Below, piece after piece: positions 30,850 through 42,100 of a stretch of 64,000 nt of DNA. Source of the stretch: Nemertoderma westbladi (Eukaryota > Xenacoelomorpha > Nemertodermatida > Nemertodermatidae); contig JAUCBJ010000998.1 of NCBI GenBank assembly GCA_032718475.1, positions 37,441-101,440 of the forward strand, in the 5' to 3' direction. The notes under the pieces are model-generated. The model was not told the origin of the DNA, ran no database searches, and worked only from the letters and a program-made list of their open reading frames with translations. How positions within the stretch are numbered: position 1 is the stretch's first letter; the number at the start of each line of letters is the position of its first letter. Both the position numbers and the translations under genes were made by a program.

Positions 30850-31080
30850 AACTCTCCGTTGTAATTAGTATAATAACTCTGTCTGATATTTAAAGCACAA
30901 TATCTAAAGGAACTGTTGGTATTGCCCGGAAAGTAAACATAGTTTTTGGAGATTATATAGTAGAGATCAATCGAATAATACAAAGTAGCCTACATCATTC
31001 TCGGATATAGAATTCAGTTTCTCACACATAGTGGGTCATACGCCGCGCTAGACTTGCTTCCACTGTGGAAATATTTTGAG
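30850..31080. repeat. Dispersed repeat family R1, partial copy 3
   Basis: Matches the last third of copies 1 and 2, including CTAAAGGAACTGTTGGTAT and GATCAATCGAATAATACA. Confidence 0.6.
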
Positions 31081-31114
31081 CCGGCTGTCAGAAAACACAA
31101 AACACATAAATTAA

Positions 31115-31661
31115 CACGAAGTGGGGACTTCGCGCAGCACGAAGTTGGCGAAGCCTTAGCGAATTGACACTGTTAGGGGGTGGGTCAATTTATGCAAATA
31201 GTTGTCGTTGTCACGTTGGCCCTCTAGCGGCAGACTGGAGAACTGCAGATGGATTCGCCTCCTTTGAAAGTCACAGCTAATGGTCTAATACATATCTGCC
31301 AAGTTTCAGCTTAAACGGATTAAAAGCAAAGAAATGGGAGGGCATTTAATGTTTAGACATGTGGCCCTCTAGCGGGAGACCATTGCACTGATGGTGTCTG
31401 AAAGTCTCTCAAAAATCTCAACTTTTGCTCATATTGATACCTACAAATTTTCAACTTGGCAGCTTTAAATCCGACAAAGTTATTAGCATGTCAAAATCGT
31501 AACGACGACGACGACGACGACGACAACGACGACGACGACGACGACGTCAACGACGACGACGACGACGACGACAACTATTTGCATAAATTGACCCACCCCC
31601 TAACAGTGTCAATTCGCTAAGGCTCTGCCAACTTCGTGCTGCGCGAAGTCCCCACTTCGTG
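31115..31661. mobile_element. Foldback MITE with internal (GAC)n, TAA TSD
   Basis: Inverted arms of about 94 bp (31115-31208 and 31568-31661) start CACGAAGTGGGGACTTCGCG and end with its complement; TAA flanks both ends (31112-31114 and 31662-31664). A (GAC)n microsatellite fills 31499-31572. A 3-bp TWA-type TSD suggests PIF/Harbinger mobilisation. Related ends occur at 58412-58445. Confidence 0.65.
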
Positions 31662-31664
31662 TAA

Positions 31665-32744
31665 CTGTAATGTTTGTAAGAAATGTTTCTCAACTTCCGG
31701 TGATACAGTTAGACACGATCTTTCCCAGGTTGCATAATAAACTAGTAACTTAAGTATAGTATTGTAGTTAGTTGGATATTATGATAGTACTAGAGTATAC
31801 ATACACCATGACCTGGAATATAGCGTCGTAATTCAGTGACTTGGACCGGACACCCCCCCCCCCCCCCCCAACCCTTTTCTAAGAATGCCTTATTAAGAAT
31901 GAATAGCATTGTTTATAATCCTGCGATCGACAGCTGCAATACAGCATGCCGATAGTACTGGTGAATTCAAATTGGGGTGGGGTCCAAGTTAATACATTGA
32001 ATTGCGACACTATATTTCACAGCACTCTGGAATATCAGAGTAGATTACGACCGATTACGGACCCCGGCCATTCTATATCTCTGGTTATAATTTTGGTTTA
32101 ATTGATTATTTTAAGTAAATAATTGTATGGCGCTGGAATTTAAACATTTACAATTTTCGTAGATTTGCAATATTTTTAGGAGCTCGCTTAAAGTAAGATT
32201 AAAATTATTTTGCAATTGATTACTGGATGTTTTACTGACATATAAATTCGATATAATCAATAATTTTCAGTTCTGCTTGAACTATTTATTAGATATTCAA
32301 AAAATTTACTTAACTATATTTACTTCGGGATTCCGCTTCAAAAATGTCGGGATCAGGGCCGGGATTGCAATTTTCGCCGGAATCTCGGTTTTTCTGGATC
32401 GGGATCCCGTTAGAATTTAAACGGGATGAGAATTTTCCGGGATCGCTATCGGAATTGCAAGTTTGATTTTAATTTTTAATTTCACAAATTTTGGGATATT
32501 TTTATCTCTTTATAACACACTGCCAAAATATTAGTAAGATAAAGTTATATTACAATTAATTTAGTTAGTCATAATTTACAGATGGAATTTTGCAATCTTC
32601 AACGCACCGCTGTGTCAACACTGCAGTTATCCAGTGGTGCACGCGCACAATAACAAAATTGAATATTACCCCCAAAAGGATTCAATCGTTGTGTAAAGCT
32701 TGAAAATTCATGTTGAAAGTTGTTGTTATTACTTTGTTTACTCG
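31665..32744. other. Spacer with poly(C) and GGGAT-rich stretch
   Basis: C17 at 31853-31869 follows a sequence (ACACCATGACCTGGAATATA) also found at 3958-3978, so it belongs to the poly(C) repeat family. 32325-32460 is rich in GGGAT/ATCCC motifs without a clean period. No gene seen. Confidence 0.5.
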
Positions 32745-33053
32745 GCAAAAATTCACCGAAAATACTTCTAATATAGATGTATATTACGTTGTTAAAGCGA
32801 TGGCCGTTGGGGACCATCGTAACTACATTACATAGATAATTGGTTCCATGATAGATAAATTGGCACCGGTGCATCTGTTACATCTATTGTATTTGGATCT
32901 AATTTAGGTACCCAATTATATTCCTACGTTCACTCCTAAGGCGCTCCACTCCCCAAAGCACTGTAGCTGCTGCATTCGGTATTACAGTCAGCCAAACCCA
33001 GAAAGTATTAAAGGCCACAGCTGGTGAAGTTTGTGTCATTAAATTGAATTATA
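32745..33053 (+). promoter_or_regulatory. Distal upstream region of zinc-finger gene 2
   Basis: Matches the 5' flank of zinc-finger gene 1 (24320-24785) with an internal deletion of about 160 bp, including the tail of the retropepsin-like remnant (GGTGCATCTGTTACATCTAT). It is now separated from the gene by a 1.4-kb insertion. Confidence 0.65.
33039..33053. repeat. TSD of the inverted insertion (left)
   Basis: TTAAATTGAATTATA, identical to 34452-34466; gene 1 has this sequence once, at 24776-24790. Confidence 0.85.
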
Positions 33054-34451
33054 AATTAAAATAGAAGCTTGAAAATCCAATAATAAAGAGTTAATTGTAT
33101 TTATTTATGAATCAAGCACGTTAAGTGACAACCTTACCGGTAGGTATGTCAGTGCCAAAGTATGTAAAAAACTAAAAAGCAACAAGACCTAGACGTTGCA
33201 TGCAATCAGTGATCAGCTGACGGCAGCCTGCTGATCGGTAGATTTCGCCCCGCAACTGAAGGCATTCTCAGGTGGCCAAGCCAGGAAATATCGAGAGAGA
33301 TTCCCAAAGGGGGACGGAACAGGTAACGAAATGAAGAAATGTCTGTAATGTAACTAACCACTGGAAAGGTTGTCACGATTCTGCTTGTTGATAACTGGCT
33401 TGCGTGTTTGGATGTAATACATTTCAACCTTTTGCAAGACTGGCCGCAACGGGTGTCTAGCATTTACAGTGAAATGTTTAAACAATTCACGCCAGTCAGT
33501 CAGCCAATGTGTATTGGGCTCGCCGCGGTGCGTTATGATGTGGTTGTGCAATCTTACTCCCATCGCATCATTGGCTGTCCCATCCGGGTGCTGTCTAACG
33601 CGTTCAAACAAGTGTTGGATGGTGTATCCAACATCCCCTTACAAGATGGACAAGAGAAAGAGTAAACGACGTTAGACGCAAGGATTTCCGGGATGGGGTG
33701 TTTGAGAGATGGGAGTGACTGGCGCAGATTAGATGTTTATGTTTAGATTTTGTTGATGTTGTTTAGATATAGTTACCCAGGTCTTGCACACGGCCAGTTC
33801 GGTTTGTTTTTACAACATCTAAACAACGCCAGTCACTCCCATCTCACAAACACCCCATTCCGTAAATCCTTGCATCTAACGTCGTTTACTCTTTCTCTTG
33901 TCCCTCTTCTAAGGGGGAATATGTTGAACACACCATCCAACACTTGTTTGAACGCGTTAGACAAAAGCAGCAGAATATTAATTTCTATTTTTTTCATTCA
34001 TTTTTTCATTCACGTTGGCTGAATGACTGGCGTGAATTGTCTAAACATTTCACTGTAATTGCTAGACATCCATTGCGGCCAGTCTTGAAAAGTTTGAAAT
34101 GTATTACATCCAAACACGCAAGCCGGTTATCAACAAGCAGAAACGTGACTGACGCAAGTTTACAGTGCTACTTCCCAGTGGTTTGTTACAGTACATGCAT
34201 TTCTTCATTTCGTTACCTGTTCCGTCCCCTTTTGGGAATCTATCTTGATAATTCCTGGCTTGGCCTACTGAGAATGCCTTCAGTTGCGGGGCGAAACCTA
34301 CCGATCAGCTGGCTGCCGTCAGCTGATCACTGATTGCATGCAACGTCTATGTCTTGTTGCTTTTAGTTTTTTACACACTTTGTTACTGACATACCTACCG
34401 GTAAGGTTTTTACTTAACATGCTTGATTAATAAATAAATACAATTAACTCT
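33054..34451. mobile_element. Inverted (head-to-head) Penelope-like fragments inserted in the gene 2 leader
   Basis: Two inverted arms (about 33085-33740 and 33806-34451) flank a short loop, with a 15-bp TSD. Each arm, read on the minus strand (left) or plus strand (right), encodes parts of one protein: GDVGYTIQHLFERVRQH, LTDWRELFKHF and EMYYIQTRKPVINKQ. A variable YxxG start, an L-x-x-R-x-x-x-H helix and a final E-x-x-[YF]-I...KP-x-[IL]-N are compatible with a GIY-YIG nuclease, so I read the arms as truncated Penelope-like copies. Inverted and variable partial copies are usual for that class. The right arm carries a deletion/replacement around 33960-34015. Confidence 0.6.
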
Positions 34452-34466
34452 TTAAATTGAATTATA
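34452..34466. repeat. TSD of the inverted insertion (right)
   Basis: TTAAATTGAATTATA, as at 33039-33053. Confidence 0.85.
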
Positions 34467-34522
34467 TTGTTAATATTTAGACTGTCACATTTATACGTCA
34501 GTTAGTCCGAATTGTATTAAAT

Positions 34523-37500
34523 ATGTCTTCGAATACTTTGAGCGACGCTGCTTGGGATTTACTGGATCGTATCATGGCAGATGAAAGTGATTCTCAGTCC
34601 GGTGAGGAGGAACAAGATAAATGTGTCAATCCACCAACTTCTTATAACGAAATCAGCAACACAAGCAGCGGTATAAACGTTATCAGTTTTAACTCAGAAG
34701 CGGGAGCTATTTGCGGTACTTCAGAAGATAAATCTCGAAAGATCAAACAAGAGTTCTGTACAGATGAACAATATTCTAATAATCAAATCAGCAACACAAG
34801 CAGCGGTATAAACGTTATCAGTTTTAAATCAGAAGCGGGAGCTATTTGCGGTACTTCAGAAGATAAATCTCGAAAGATCAAACAAGAGTTCTGTACAGAT
34901 GAACAATATTCTAATAATCAAATCGGCAACACCAACAGCGGTATAAACGTTATCAGATTTAAATCAGAAGCGGGAGCTAGTTGTGGTACTTCTGAAGATA
35001 CATCTCGAAAGATCAAACAAGAGTTCTGTACAGATGAACAATATTCTAATAATCAAATCGGCAACACCAACAGCGGTATAAACGTTATCAGATTTAAATC
35101 AGAAGCGGGAGCTAGTTGTGGTACTTCTGAAGATACATCTCGAAAGATCAAACAAGAGTTCTGTACAGATGAACAATATTCTAATAATAAAATCAGCAAC
35201 ACAAACAGCGGTATAAACGTTAACAGTTTTAAATCAGAAGCGGGAGCTAGTTGTGGTACTTCTGAAGATACATCTCGAAAGATCAAACAAGAGTTCTGTA
35301 CAGATGAACAATATTCTAATAATCAAATCGGCAACACCAACAGCGGTATAAACGTTATCAGATTTAAATCAGAAGCGGGAGCTAGTTGTGGTACTTCTGA
35401 AGATACATCTCGAAAGATCAAACAAGAGTTCTGTACAGATGAACAATATTCTAATAATCAAATCGGCAACACCAACAGCGGTATAAACGTTATCAGATTT
35501 AAATCAGAAGCGGGAGCTAGTTGTGGTACTTCTGAAGATACATCTCGAAAGATCAAACAAGAGTTCTGTACAGATGAACAATATTCTAATAATAAAATCA
35601 GCAACACAAACAGCGGTATAAACGTTATCAGTTTTAAATCAGAAGCGGGAGCTATTTGCGGTACTTCTGAAGATACATCTCGAAAGATCAAACAAGAGTT
35701 CTGTACAGATGAACAATATTCTAATAATCAAATCGGCAACACCAACAGCGGTATAAACGTTATCAGATTTAAATCAGAAGCGGGAGCTAGTTGTGGTACT
35801 TCTGAAGATACATCTCGAAAGATCAAACAAGAGTTCTGTACAGATGAACAATATTCTAATAATCAAATCGGCAACACCAACAGCGGTATAAACGTTATCA
35901 GATTTAAATCAGAAGCGGGAGCTAGTTGTGGTACTTCTGAAGATACATCTCGAAAGATCAAACAAGAGTTCTGTACAGATGAACAATATTCTAATAATCA
36001 AATAGGCAACACCAACAGCGGTATAAACGTTATCAGATTTAAATCAGAAGCGGGAGCTAGTTGTGGTACTTCTGAAGATACATCTCGAAAGATCAAACAA
36101 GAGTTCTGTACAGATGAACAATATTCTAATAATAAAATCAGCAACACAAACAGCGGTATAAACGTTATCAGTTTTAAATCAGAAGCAGAAGCTATTTGCG
36201 GTACTTCTGAAGATACTTCTCGAAAGATCAAACAAGAGTTCTGTACAGATGAACAATATTATATTAATCAAATCGGAAACACAAACAGCGGTATAAATAT
36301 TATCAGATTTAAATCAGAAGCGGGAGCTATTTGCGGTACTTCTGAAGATACATCTCGAAAGATCAAACAAGAGTTCTGTACAGATGAACAATATTATATT
36401 AATCAAATCGGCAACACAAACAGCGGTATAAATGTTATCAGATTTAAATCAGAAGCGGGAGCTATTTGCGGTACTTCTAAAGATACATCTCGAAAGATCA
36501 AACAAGAGTTCTGTACAGATGAACAATATTCTAATAATCAAATCGGCAACACCAACAGCGGTATAAACGTTATCAGATTTAAATCAGAAGCGGGAGCTAT
36601 TTGCGGTACTTCTGAAGATACATCTCGAAAGATCAAACAAGAGTTCTGTACAGATGAACAATATTATATTAATCAAATCGGCAAAACAAACAGCGGTATA
36701 AACGTTATCAGTTTTAAATCAGAAGCGGATATTTGCGGTAAAGATAAATCTCGAGTTGTAAGACAAGGTTTCTGTAGTGGGAAACCATCTCCTTGTGAAG
36801 TTATTGCAAAGTCCGTTCTCAAGTGTAAGCAAATTAATCGTAAAGTAAATTTAAAATATCGTAAACAATCATTGCATAAAGGTATCAAGGATAAATGTGA
36901 ATCTTGCGACAAACAATTTAGAAACAAACTGAGTCTAAAGAGACATGTGGAATCAATTCACAAACGTATCAAGTATAAATGCGTTTATTGCGATAAATTG
37001 TTCACACAGGAAGGAAATCTAAAGAAACACCTAGAATCAGTACATAAAGGTATCAATTCTAAATGCGTTTATTGTGAAAAACAATTCACTGACAATGGAT
37101 ATCTAAAGATACACATAAAATCAGTACATAAAGGCATCAAGTATAAATGCGTATATTCTGAAAAACAATTTAATCGCAAAAGAACTCTAAAGAGACACAT
37201 GGAATCAGTACATAAAGGTATCAAGTATAATTGCGGTTCTTGTGACAAACAATTTAGTTACAAAGGAGGTCTAAAGAAACACATAGAATCAGTTCATAAA
37301 GGAATCAAGTATAATTGCGATTCTTGTGACAAAAAATTCAATAACAAGTGGAGTCTGAAGGCACACATAGAATCAGTTCATAAAGGCATCAAGTATAATT
37401 GCGATTCTTGTGACAAACAATTTAGCGTCAAAGGATGTCTGAATAAACACATGGAATCAGTACATAAAAGTATCAAGTATAAATGCGTTTATTGTGACAA

Positions 37501-39166
37501 ACAATTTAGTTACAAAGGAGTTCTAAAGAAACACATAGAATCAGTTCATAAAAGAATCAAGTATAATTGCGATTCTTGTGACAAAAAATTCAATAACAAG
37601 TGGAGTCTGAAGGCACACATAGAATCAGTTCATAAAGGCATCAAATATAATTGCGATTCTTGTGACAAACAATTTAGCGTCAAAGGATATCTGAATAAAC
37701 ACATGGAATCAGTACATAAAGGTATCAAGTATAATTGCGGTTCTTGTGACAAACAATTTAGTTACAAAGGAGTTCTAAAGAAACACATAGAATCAGTTCA
37801 TAAAGGAATCAAGTATAATTGCGATTCTTGTGACAAAAAATTCAATAACAAATGGAGTCTGAAGACACACATAGAATCAGTTCATAAAGGCATCAAGTAT
37901 AATTGCGGTTCCTGTGAAAAACAATTTAGTGACAAAGGATATCTAAAGAAACACATGGAATCAGTACATAGAGGTATCAAGTATAATTGCGGTTCCTGTG
38001 ACAAACAATTTAATGAAAAAGCATATCTAAAGAAACACATGGAATCAGTACATAAAGGTATCAAGTATAATTGCGGTTCTTGTGACAAACAATTTAGCGT
38101 CAAAGGATGTCTGAAGAAACACATAGAATCAGTACATAAATATATCAAGTATAAATGCGTTTATTGTGACAAACAATTCATTAACAAATGGAATCTGAAG
38201 ACACACATAGAATCAGTTCATAAAGGCATCAAATATAATTGCGGTTCCTGTGAAAAACAATTTAGTGACAAAGGATATCTAAAGAAACACATAGAATCAG
38301 TACATAGAGGTATCAAGTATAATTGCGGTTCCTGTGACAAACAATTTAATGAAAAAGCATATCTAAAGAAACACATGGAATCAGTACATAAAGGTATCAA
38401 GTATAATTGCGGTTCTTGTGACAAACAATTTAGCGTCAAAGGATGTCTGAAGAAACACATAGAATCAGTACATAAATATATCAAGTATAAATGCGTTTAT
38501 TGTGACAAACAATTCATTAACAAATGGAATCTGAAGACACACATAGAATCAGTTCATAGAGGTACCCAGTATAAATGCGGTTTCTGTGACAAACAATTTA
38601 GTCAAAAAGGAAATCTAAAGGGACACATGGAATCAGTACATAAAGGAATCAAGTATAATTGCCGTTCTTGTGACAAACAATTTAGTCAAAAAGGAAATCT
38701 AAAGGGACACATAGAATCAGTACATAAAGGTATCAAGTATAATTGCGGTTCTTGTGACAAACAATTTAGCGTCAAAGGATGTCTGAAGAAACACATAGAA
38801 TCAGTACATAAATATATCAAGTATAAATGCGTTTATTGTGACAAACAATTCATTAACAAATGGAATCTGAAGACACACATAGAATCAGTTCATAGAGGTA
38901 TCCAGTATAAATGCGGTTTCTGTGACAAACAATTTAGTCAAAAAGGACATCTAAGGACCCACATGGAATCAGTACATAAAGGTATCAAGTATAATTGCGG
39001 TTCTTGTGACAAACAATTTAGTCAAAAAGGACATCTAAGGACCCACATGGAATCAGTACATAAAGGTATCAAGTATAATTGCGGTTCTTGTGAGAAAAAA
39101 TTTAGTCAAAAAGGAAATCTAAAGGGACACATAGAATCAGTACATAAAGGTATCAATCAAGTATAA
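34523..39166 (+). CDS. Large C2H2 zinc-finger protein 2 with 45-aa N-terminal repeat array
   Basis: 1,547 aa, uninterrupted. Residues 1-43 match gene 1 (MSSNTLSDAAWDLLDRIMAD). Residues about 44-718 are 15 tandem 45-aa repeats plus a partial 16th, each with GINVI-[SR]-FKSEA, CGTSED and RKIKQEFCTDEQY. From about residue 790 come 27 C2H2 fingers of 28 residues with H-x4-H spacing and KGIKYN linkers; finger 4 has Ser for the second Cys. Contact positions -1, 3 and 6 vary (e.g. V/C/K, Q/N/G, N/N/T), as for DNA readers. IKQE fits the SUMO-acceptor consensus, giving about 15 candidate sites. The stop arises from a 4-bp insertion (ATCA) near 39155; finger sequence continues in decayed form to 44372. 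No intron seen. Confidence 0.88.
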   Translation: MSSNTLSDAAWDLLDRIMADESDSQSGEEEQDKCVNPPTSYNEISNTSSGINVISFNSEAGAICGTSEDKSRKIKQEFCTDEQYSNNQISNTSSGINVISFKSEAGAICGTSEDKSRKIKQEFCTDEQYSNNQIGNTNSGINVIRFKSEAGASCGTSEDTSRKIKQEFCTDEQYSNNQIGNTNSGINVIRFKSEAGASCGTSEDTSRKIKQEFCTDEQYSNNKISNTNSGINVNSFKSEAGASCGTSEDTSRKIKQEFCTDEQYSNNQIGNTNSGINVIRFKSEAGASCGTSEDTSRKIKQEFCTDEQYSNNQIGNTNSGINVIRFKSEAGASCGTSEDTSRKIKQEFCTDEQYSNNKISNTNSGINVISFKSEAGAICGTSEDTSRKIKQEFCTDEQYSNNQIGNTNSGINVIRFKSEAGASCGTSEDTSRKIKQEFCTDEQYSNNQIGNTNSGINVIRFKSEAGASCGTSEDTSRKIKQEFCTDEQYSNNQIGNTNSGINVIRFKSEAGASCGTSEDTSRKIKQEFCTDEQYSNNKISNTNSGINVISFKSEAEAICGTSEDTSRKIKQEFCTDEQYYINQIGNTNSGINIIRFKSEAGAICGTSEDTSRKIKQEFCTDEQYYINQIGNTNSGINVIRFKSEAGAICGTSKDTSRKIKQEFCTDEQYSNNQIGNTNSGINVIRFKSEAGAICGTSEDTSRKIKQEFCTDEQYYINQIGKTNSGINVISFKSEADICGKDKSRVVRQGFCSGKPSPCEVIAKSVLKCKQINRKVNLKYRKQSLHKGIKDKCESCDKQFRNKLSLKRHVESIHKRIKYKCVYCDKLFTQEGNLKKHLESVHKGINSKCVYCEKQFTDNGYLKIHIKSVHKGIKYKCVYSEKQFNRKRTLKRHMESVHKGIKYNCGSCDKQFSYKGGLKKHIESVHKGIKYNCDSCDKKFNNKWSLKAHIESVHKGIKYNCDSCDKQFSVKGCLNKHMESVHKSIKYKCVYCDKQFSYKGVLKKHIESVHKRIKYNCDSCDKKFNNKWSLKAHIESVHKGIKYNCDSCDKQFSVKGYLNKHMESVHKGIKYNCGSCDKQFSYKGVLKKHIESVHKGIKYNCDSCDKKFNNKWSLKTHIESVHKGIKYNCGSCEKQFSDKGYLKKHMESVHRGIKYNCGSCDKQFNEKAYLKKHMESVHKGIKYNCGSCDKQFSVKGCLKKHIESVHKYIKYKCVYCDKQFINKWNLKTHIESVHKGIKYNCGSCEKQFSDKGYLKKHIESVHRGIKYNCGSCDKQFNEKAYLKKHMESVHKGIKYNCGSCDKQFSVKGCLKKHIESVHKYIKYKCVYCDKQFINKWNLKTHIESVHRGTQYKCGFCDKQFSQKGNLKGHMESVHKGIKYNCRSCDKQFSQKGNLKGHIESVHKGIKYNCGSCDKQFSVKGCLKKHIESVHKYIKYKCVYCDKQFINKWNLKTHIESVHRGIQYKCGFCDKQFSQKGHLRTHMESVHKGIKYNCGSCDKQFSQKGHLRTHMESVHKGIKYNCGSCEKKFSQKGNLKGHIESVHKGINQV
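34652..36780 (+). repeat. 135-bp coding tandem repeat (45 aa x 15, plus partial)
   Basis: Units are 90-100% identical. Variants occur in a higher-order pattern: units with VIRFKSEAGASC alternate with units with V[IN]SFKSEAGA, and NNQ/NNK ends recur every three or four units, consistent with block duplication of 405 bp. The array in gene 1 has only two to three units. Confidence 0.9.
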
Positions 39167-42100
39167 TTGCGGTTCTTGTGACAAACAATTTAGCGTCAAA
39201 GGATATCTGAAGAAGCACATGGAATCAGTACATATAATGGTTTCAAGTTTAAATGCGCTTGTTGTGACAATAAATTCATTAAAAAATGGAATCTGAAGAC
39301 ACACATAGAATCAATGAATAAAGGCATCAAGTATAATTGCGATTCTTGAAACAAACAATTTAGCGTCAAAGGAAATCTAAAGAAACACATGGAATCAGTA
39401 CATAAAGGAATCAAGTATAATTGCAGTTCTTGTGACAAACAATTTAATTACAAAGGATATCTAACGAAACACATGTAATCAGTACATAAAAGAATCTAGT
39501 CTAATTGCGGTTCTTGTGACAAACAATTTAGTGACAAACAGAGTCTGAAGAAACACATGGAATTATTACATATAGGAATCAAGTATAATTGCAGTTCTTG
39601 TGACAAGCAATTTAGTTACAAAGGATATCTAAAGAAACACATGGAATTAGTACATCAAGGTATCAAATCAAGTATAATTGCGTTTCCTGTGAAAAACAAT
39701 TTAGAGTCAAAGGATATCTGAAGAAACACATGGAATCAGTACATAAAGGTATCAAATCAAGTATAATTGCGGTTCTTGTGACAAATAATTTAGTGACAAA
39801 GGATATCTAAATAAACACATGGAATCAGTACATAAATGTATCAAGTATAAATGCGATTCTTGTAACAAACAATTTAGCGTCAAAGGATATCTAAAGAAAC
39901 ACATGGATTCAGTACATAAAGGTATCAAATTAAGTATAATTGCGGTTCTTGTGACAAATAATTTAGTGACAAAGGATATCTAAATAAACACATGGAATCA
40001 GTACATAAAAGGTATCAAGTATAATTGCGATTCTTGTGACAAACAATTTAGCGTCAAAGGATTTCTAAAGAAACACATGGAATCAGTACATAAAGGTATC
40101 AAATCAAGTATAATTGCGGTTCTTGTGACAAATAATTTAGTGACAAAGGATATCTAAATAAACACATGTAATCAGTACATAAAGGAATCTAGTCTAATTG
40201 CGGTTCTTGTGACAAGCAATTTAGTGACAAACAGAGTCTGAAGAAGCACATGGAATCAGTACATAAAGAAATCTAGTCTACTTGCGGTTCTTGTGACAAA
40301 CAATTTAGTGACAAACAGAGTCTGAAGAAACACATGGAATTATTACATATAGAAATCAAGTTTAATTGCGGTTGTTGCGGCCAAACAATTTAGTGACAAA
40401 GGATATCTAAAGAAACACATAGAATTAGTACATAAATATATCAAGTATAATTGCGATTCTTGTAACAAACAATTTAGCGTCAAAGGATATCTAAAGAAAC
40501 ACATGAAATTAGTACATAAAGGTATCAAATCAAGTATAATTGCGGTTCTTGTGACAAATATTTTAGTGACAAAGGATATCTAAATAAACACATGGAATCA
40601 GTACATAAAGGTATCAAGTATAATTGCGGTTCTTGTGACAAACAATTTAGCGTCAAAGGATGTCTGAAGAAACACATAGAATCAGTACATAAATATATCA
40701 AGTATAAATGCGTTTATTGTGACAAACAATTCATTAACAAATGGAATCTGAAGACACACATAGAATCAGTTCATAGAGGTACCCAGTATAAATGCGGTTT
40801 CTGTGACAAACAATTTAGTCAAAAAGGAAATCTAAAGGGACACATGGAATCAGTACATAAAGGAATCAAGTATAATTGCGGTTCTTGTGACAAACAATTT
40901 AGTCAAAAAGGAAATCTAAAGGGACACATAGAATCAGTACATAAAGGTATCAAGTATAATTGCGGTTCTTGTGACAAACAATTTAGCGTCAAAGGATGTC
41001 TGAAGAAACACATAGAATCAGTACATAAATATATAAAGTATAAATGCGTTTATTGTGACAAACAATTCATTAACAAATGGAATCTGAAGACACACATAGA
41101 ATCAGTTCATAGAGGTATCCAGTATAAATGCGGTTTCTGTGACAAACAATTTAGTCAAAAAGGACATCTAAGGACCCACATGGAATCAGTACATAAAGGT
41201 ATCAAGTATAATTGCGGTTCTTGTGACAAACAATTTAGTCAAAAAGGAAATCTAAAGGGACACATAGAATCAGTACATAAAGGTATCAATCAAGTATAAT
41301 TGCGGTTCTTGTGACAAACAATTTAGCGTCAAAGGATATCTGAAGAAGCACATGGAATCAGTACATATAATGGTATCAAGTTTAAATGCGCTTGTTGTGA
41401 CAATAAATTCATTAAAAAATGGAATCTGAAGACACACATAGAATCAATGAATAAAGGCATCAAGTATAATTGCGATTCTTGTAACAAACAATTTAGCGTC
41501 AAAGGATATCTAAAGAAACACATGGAATCAGTACATAAAGGTATCAAGTATAATTGCGGTTCTTGTGAAAAGCAATTTAATTACAAAGGATATCTAACGA
41601 AACACATGTAATCAGTACATAAAAGAATCTAGTCTAATTGCGGTTCTTGTGACAAACAATTTAGTGACAAACAGAGTCTGAAGAAACACATGGAATTATT
41701 ACATATAGGAATCAAGTATAATTGCAGTTCTTGTGACAAGCAATTTAGTTACAAAGGATATCTAAAGAAACACATGGAATTAGTACATCAAGGTATCAAA
41801 TCAAGTATAATTGCGTTTCCTGTGAAAAACAATTTAGAGTCAAAGGATATCTGAAGAAACACATGGAATCAGTACATAAAGGTATCAAATCAAGTATAAT
41901 TGCGGTTCTTGTGACAAATAATTTAGTGACAAAGGATATCTAAATAAACACATGGAATCAGTACATAAATGTATCAAGTATAAATGCGATTCTTGTAACA
42001 AACAATTTAGCGTCAAAGGATATCTAAAGAAACACATGGATTCAGTACATAAAGGTATCAAATTAAGTATAATTGCGGTTCTTGTGACAAATAATTTAGT

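Larger units (their letters stand above)
28599..30850. repeat. Composite dispersed repeat, copy 1 (internally deleted)
   Basis: It matches 54310-57780 in order: R3 segment, LINE-A 3' end on the minus strand (28933-29350), and a tail with an unrecognised ORF. Relative to copy 2 it lacks about 1.3 kb of LINE-A (equivalent to 54960-56235). Copies are highly similar, implying recent dispersal of the whole composite. Confidence 0.8.
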
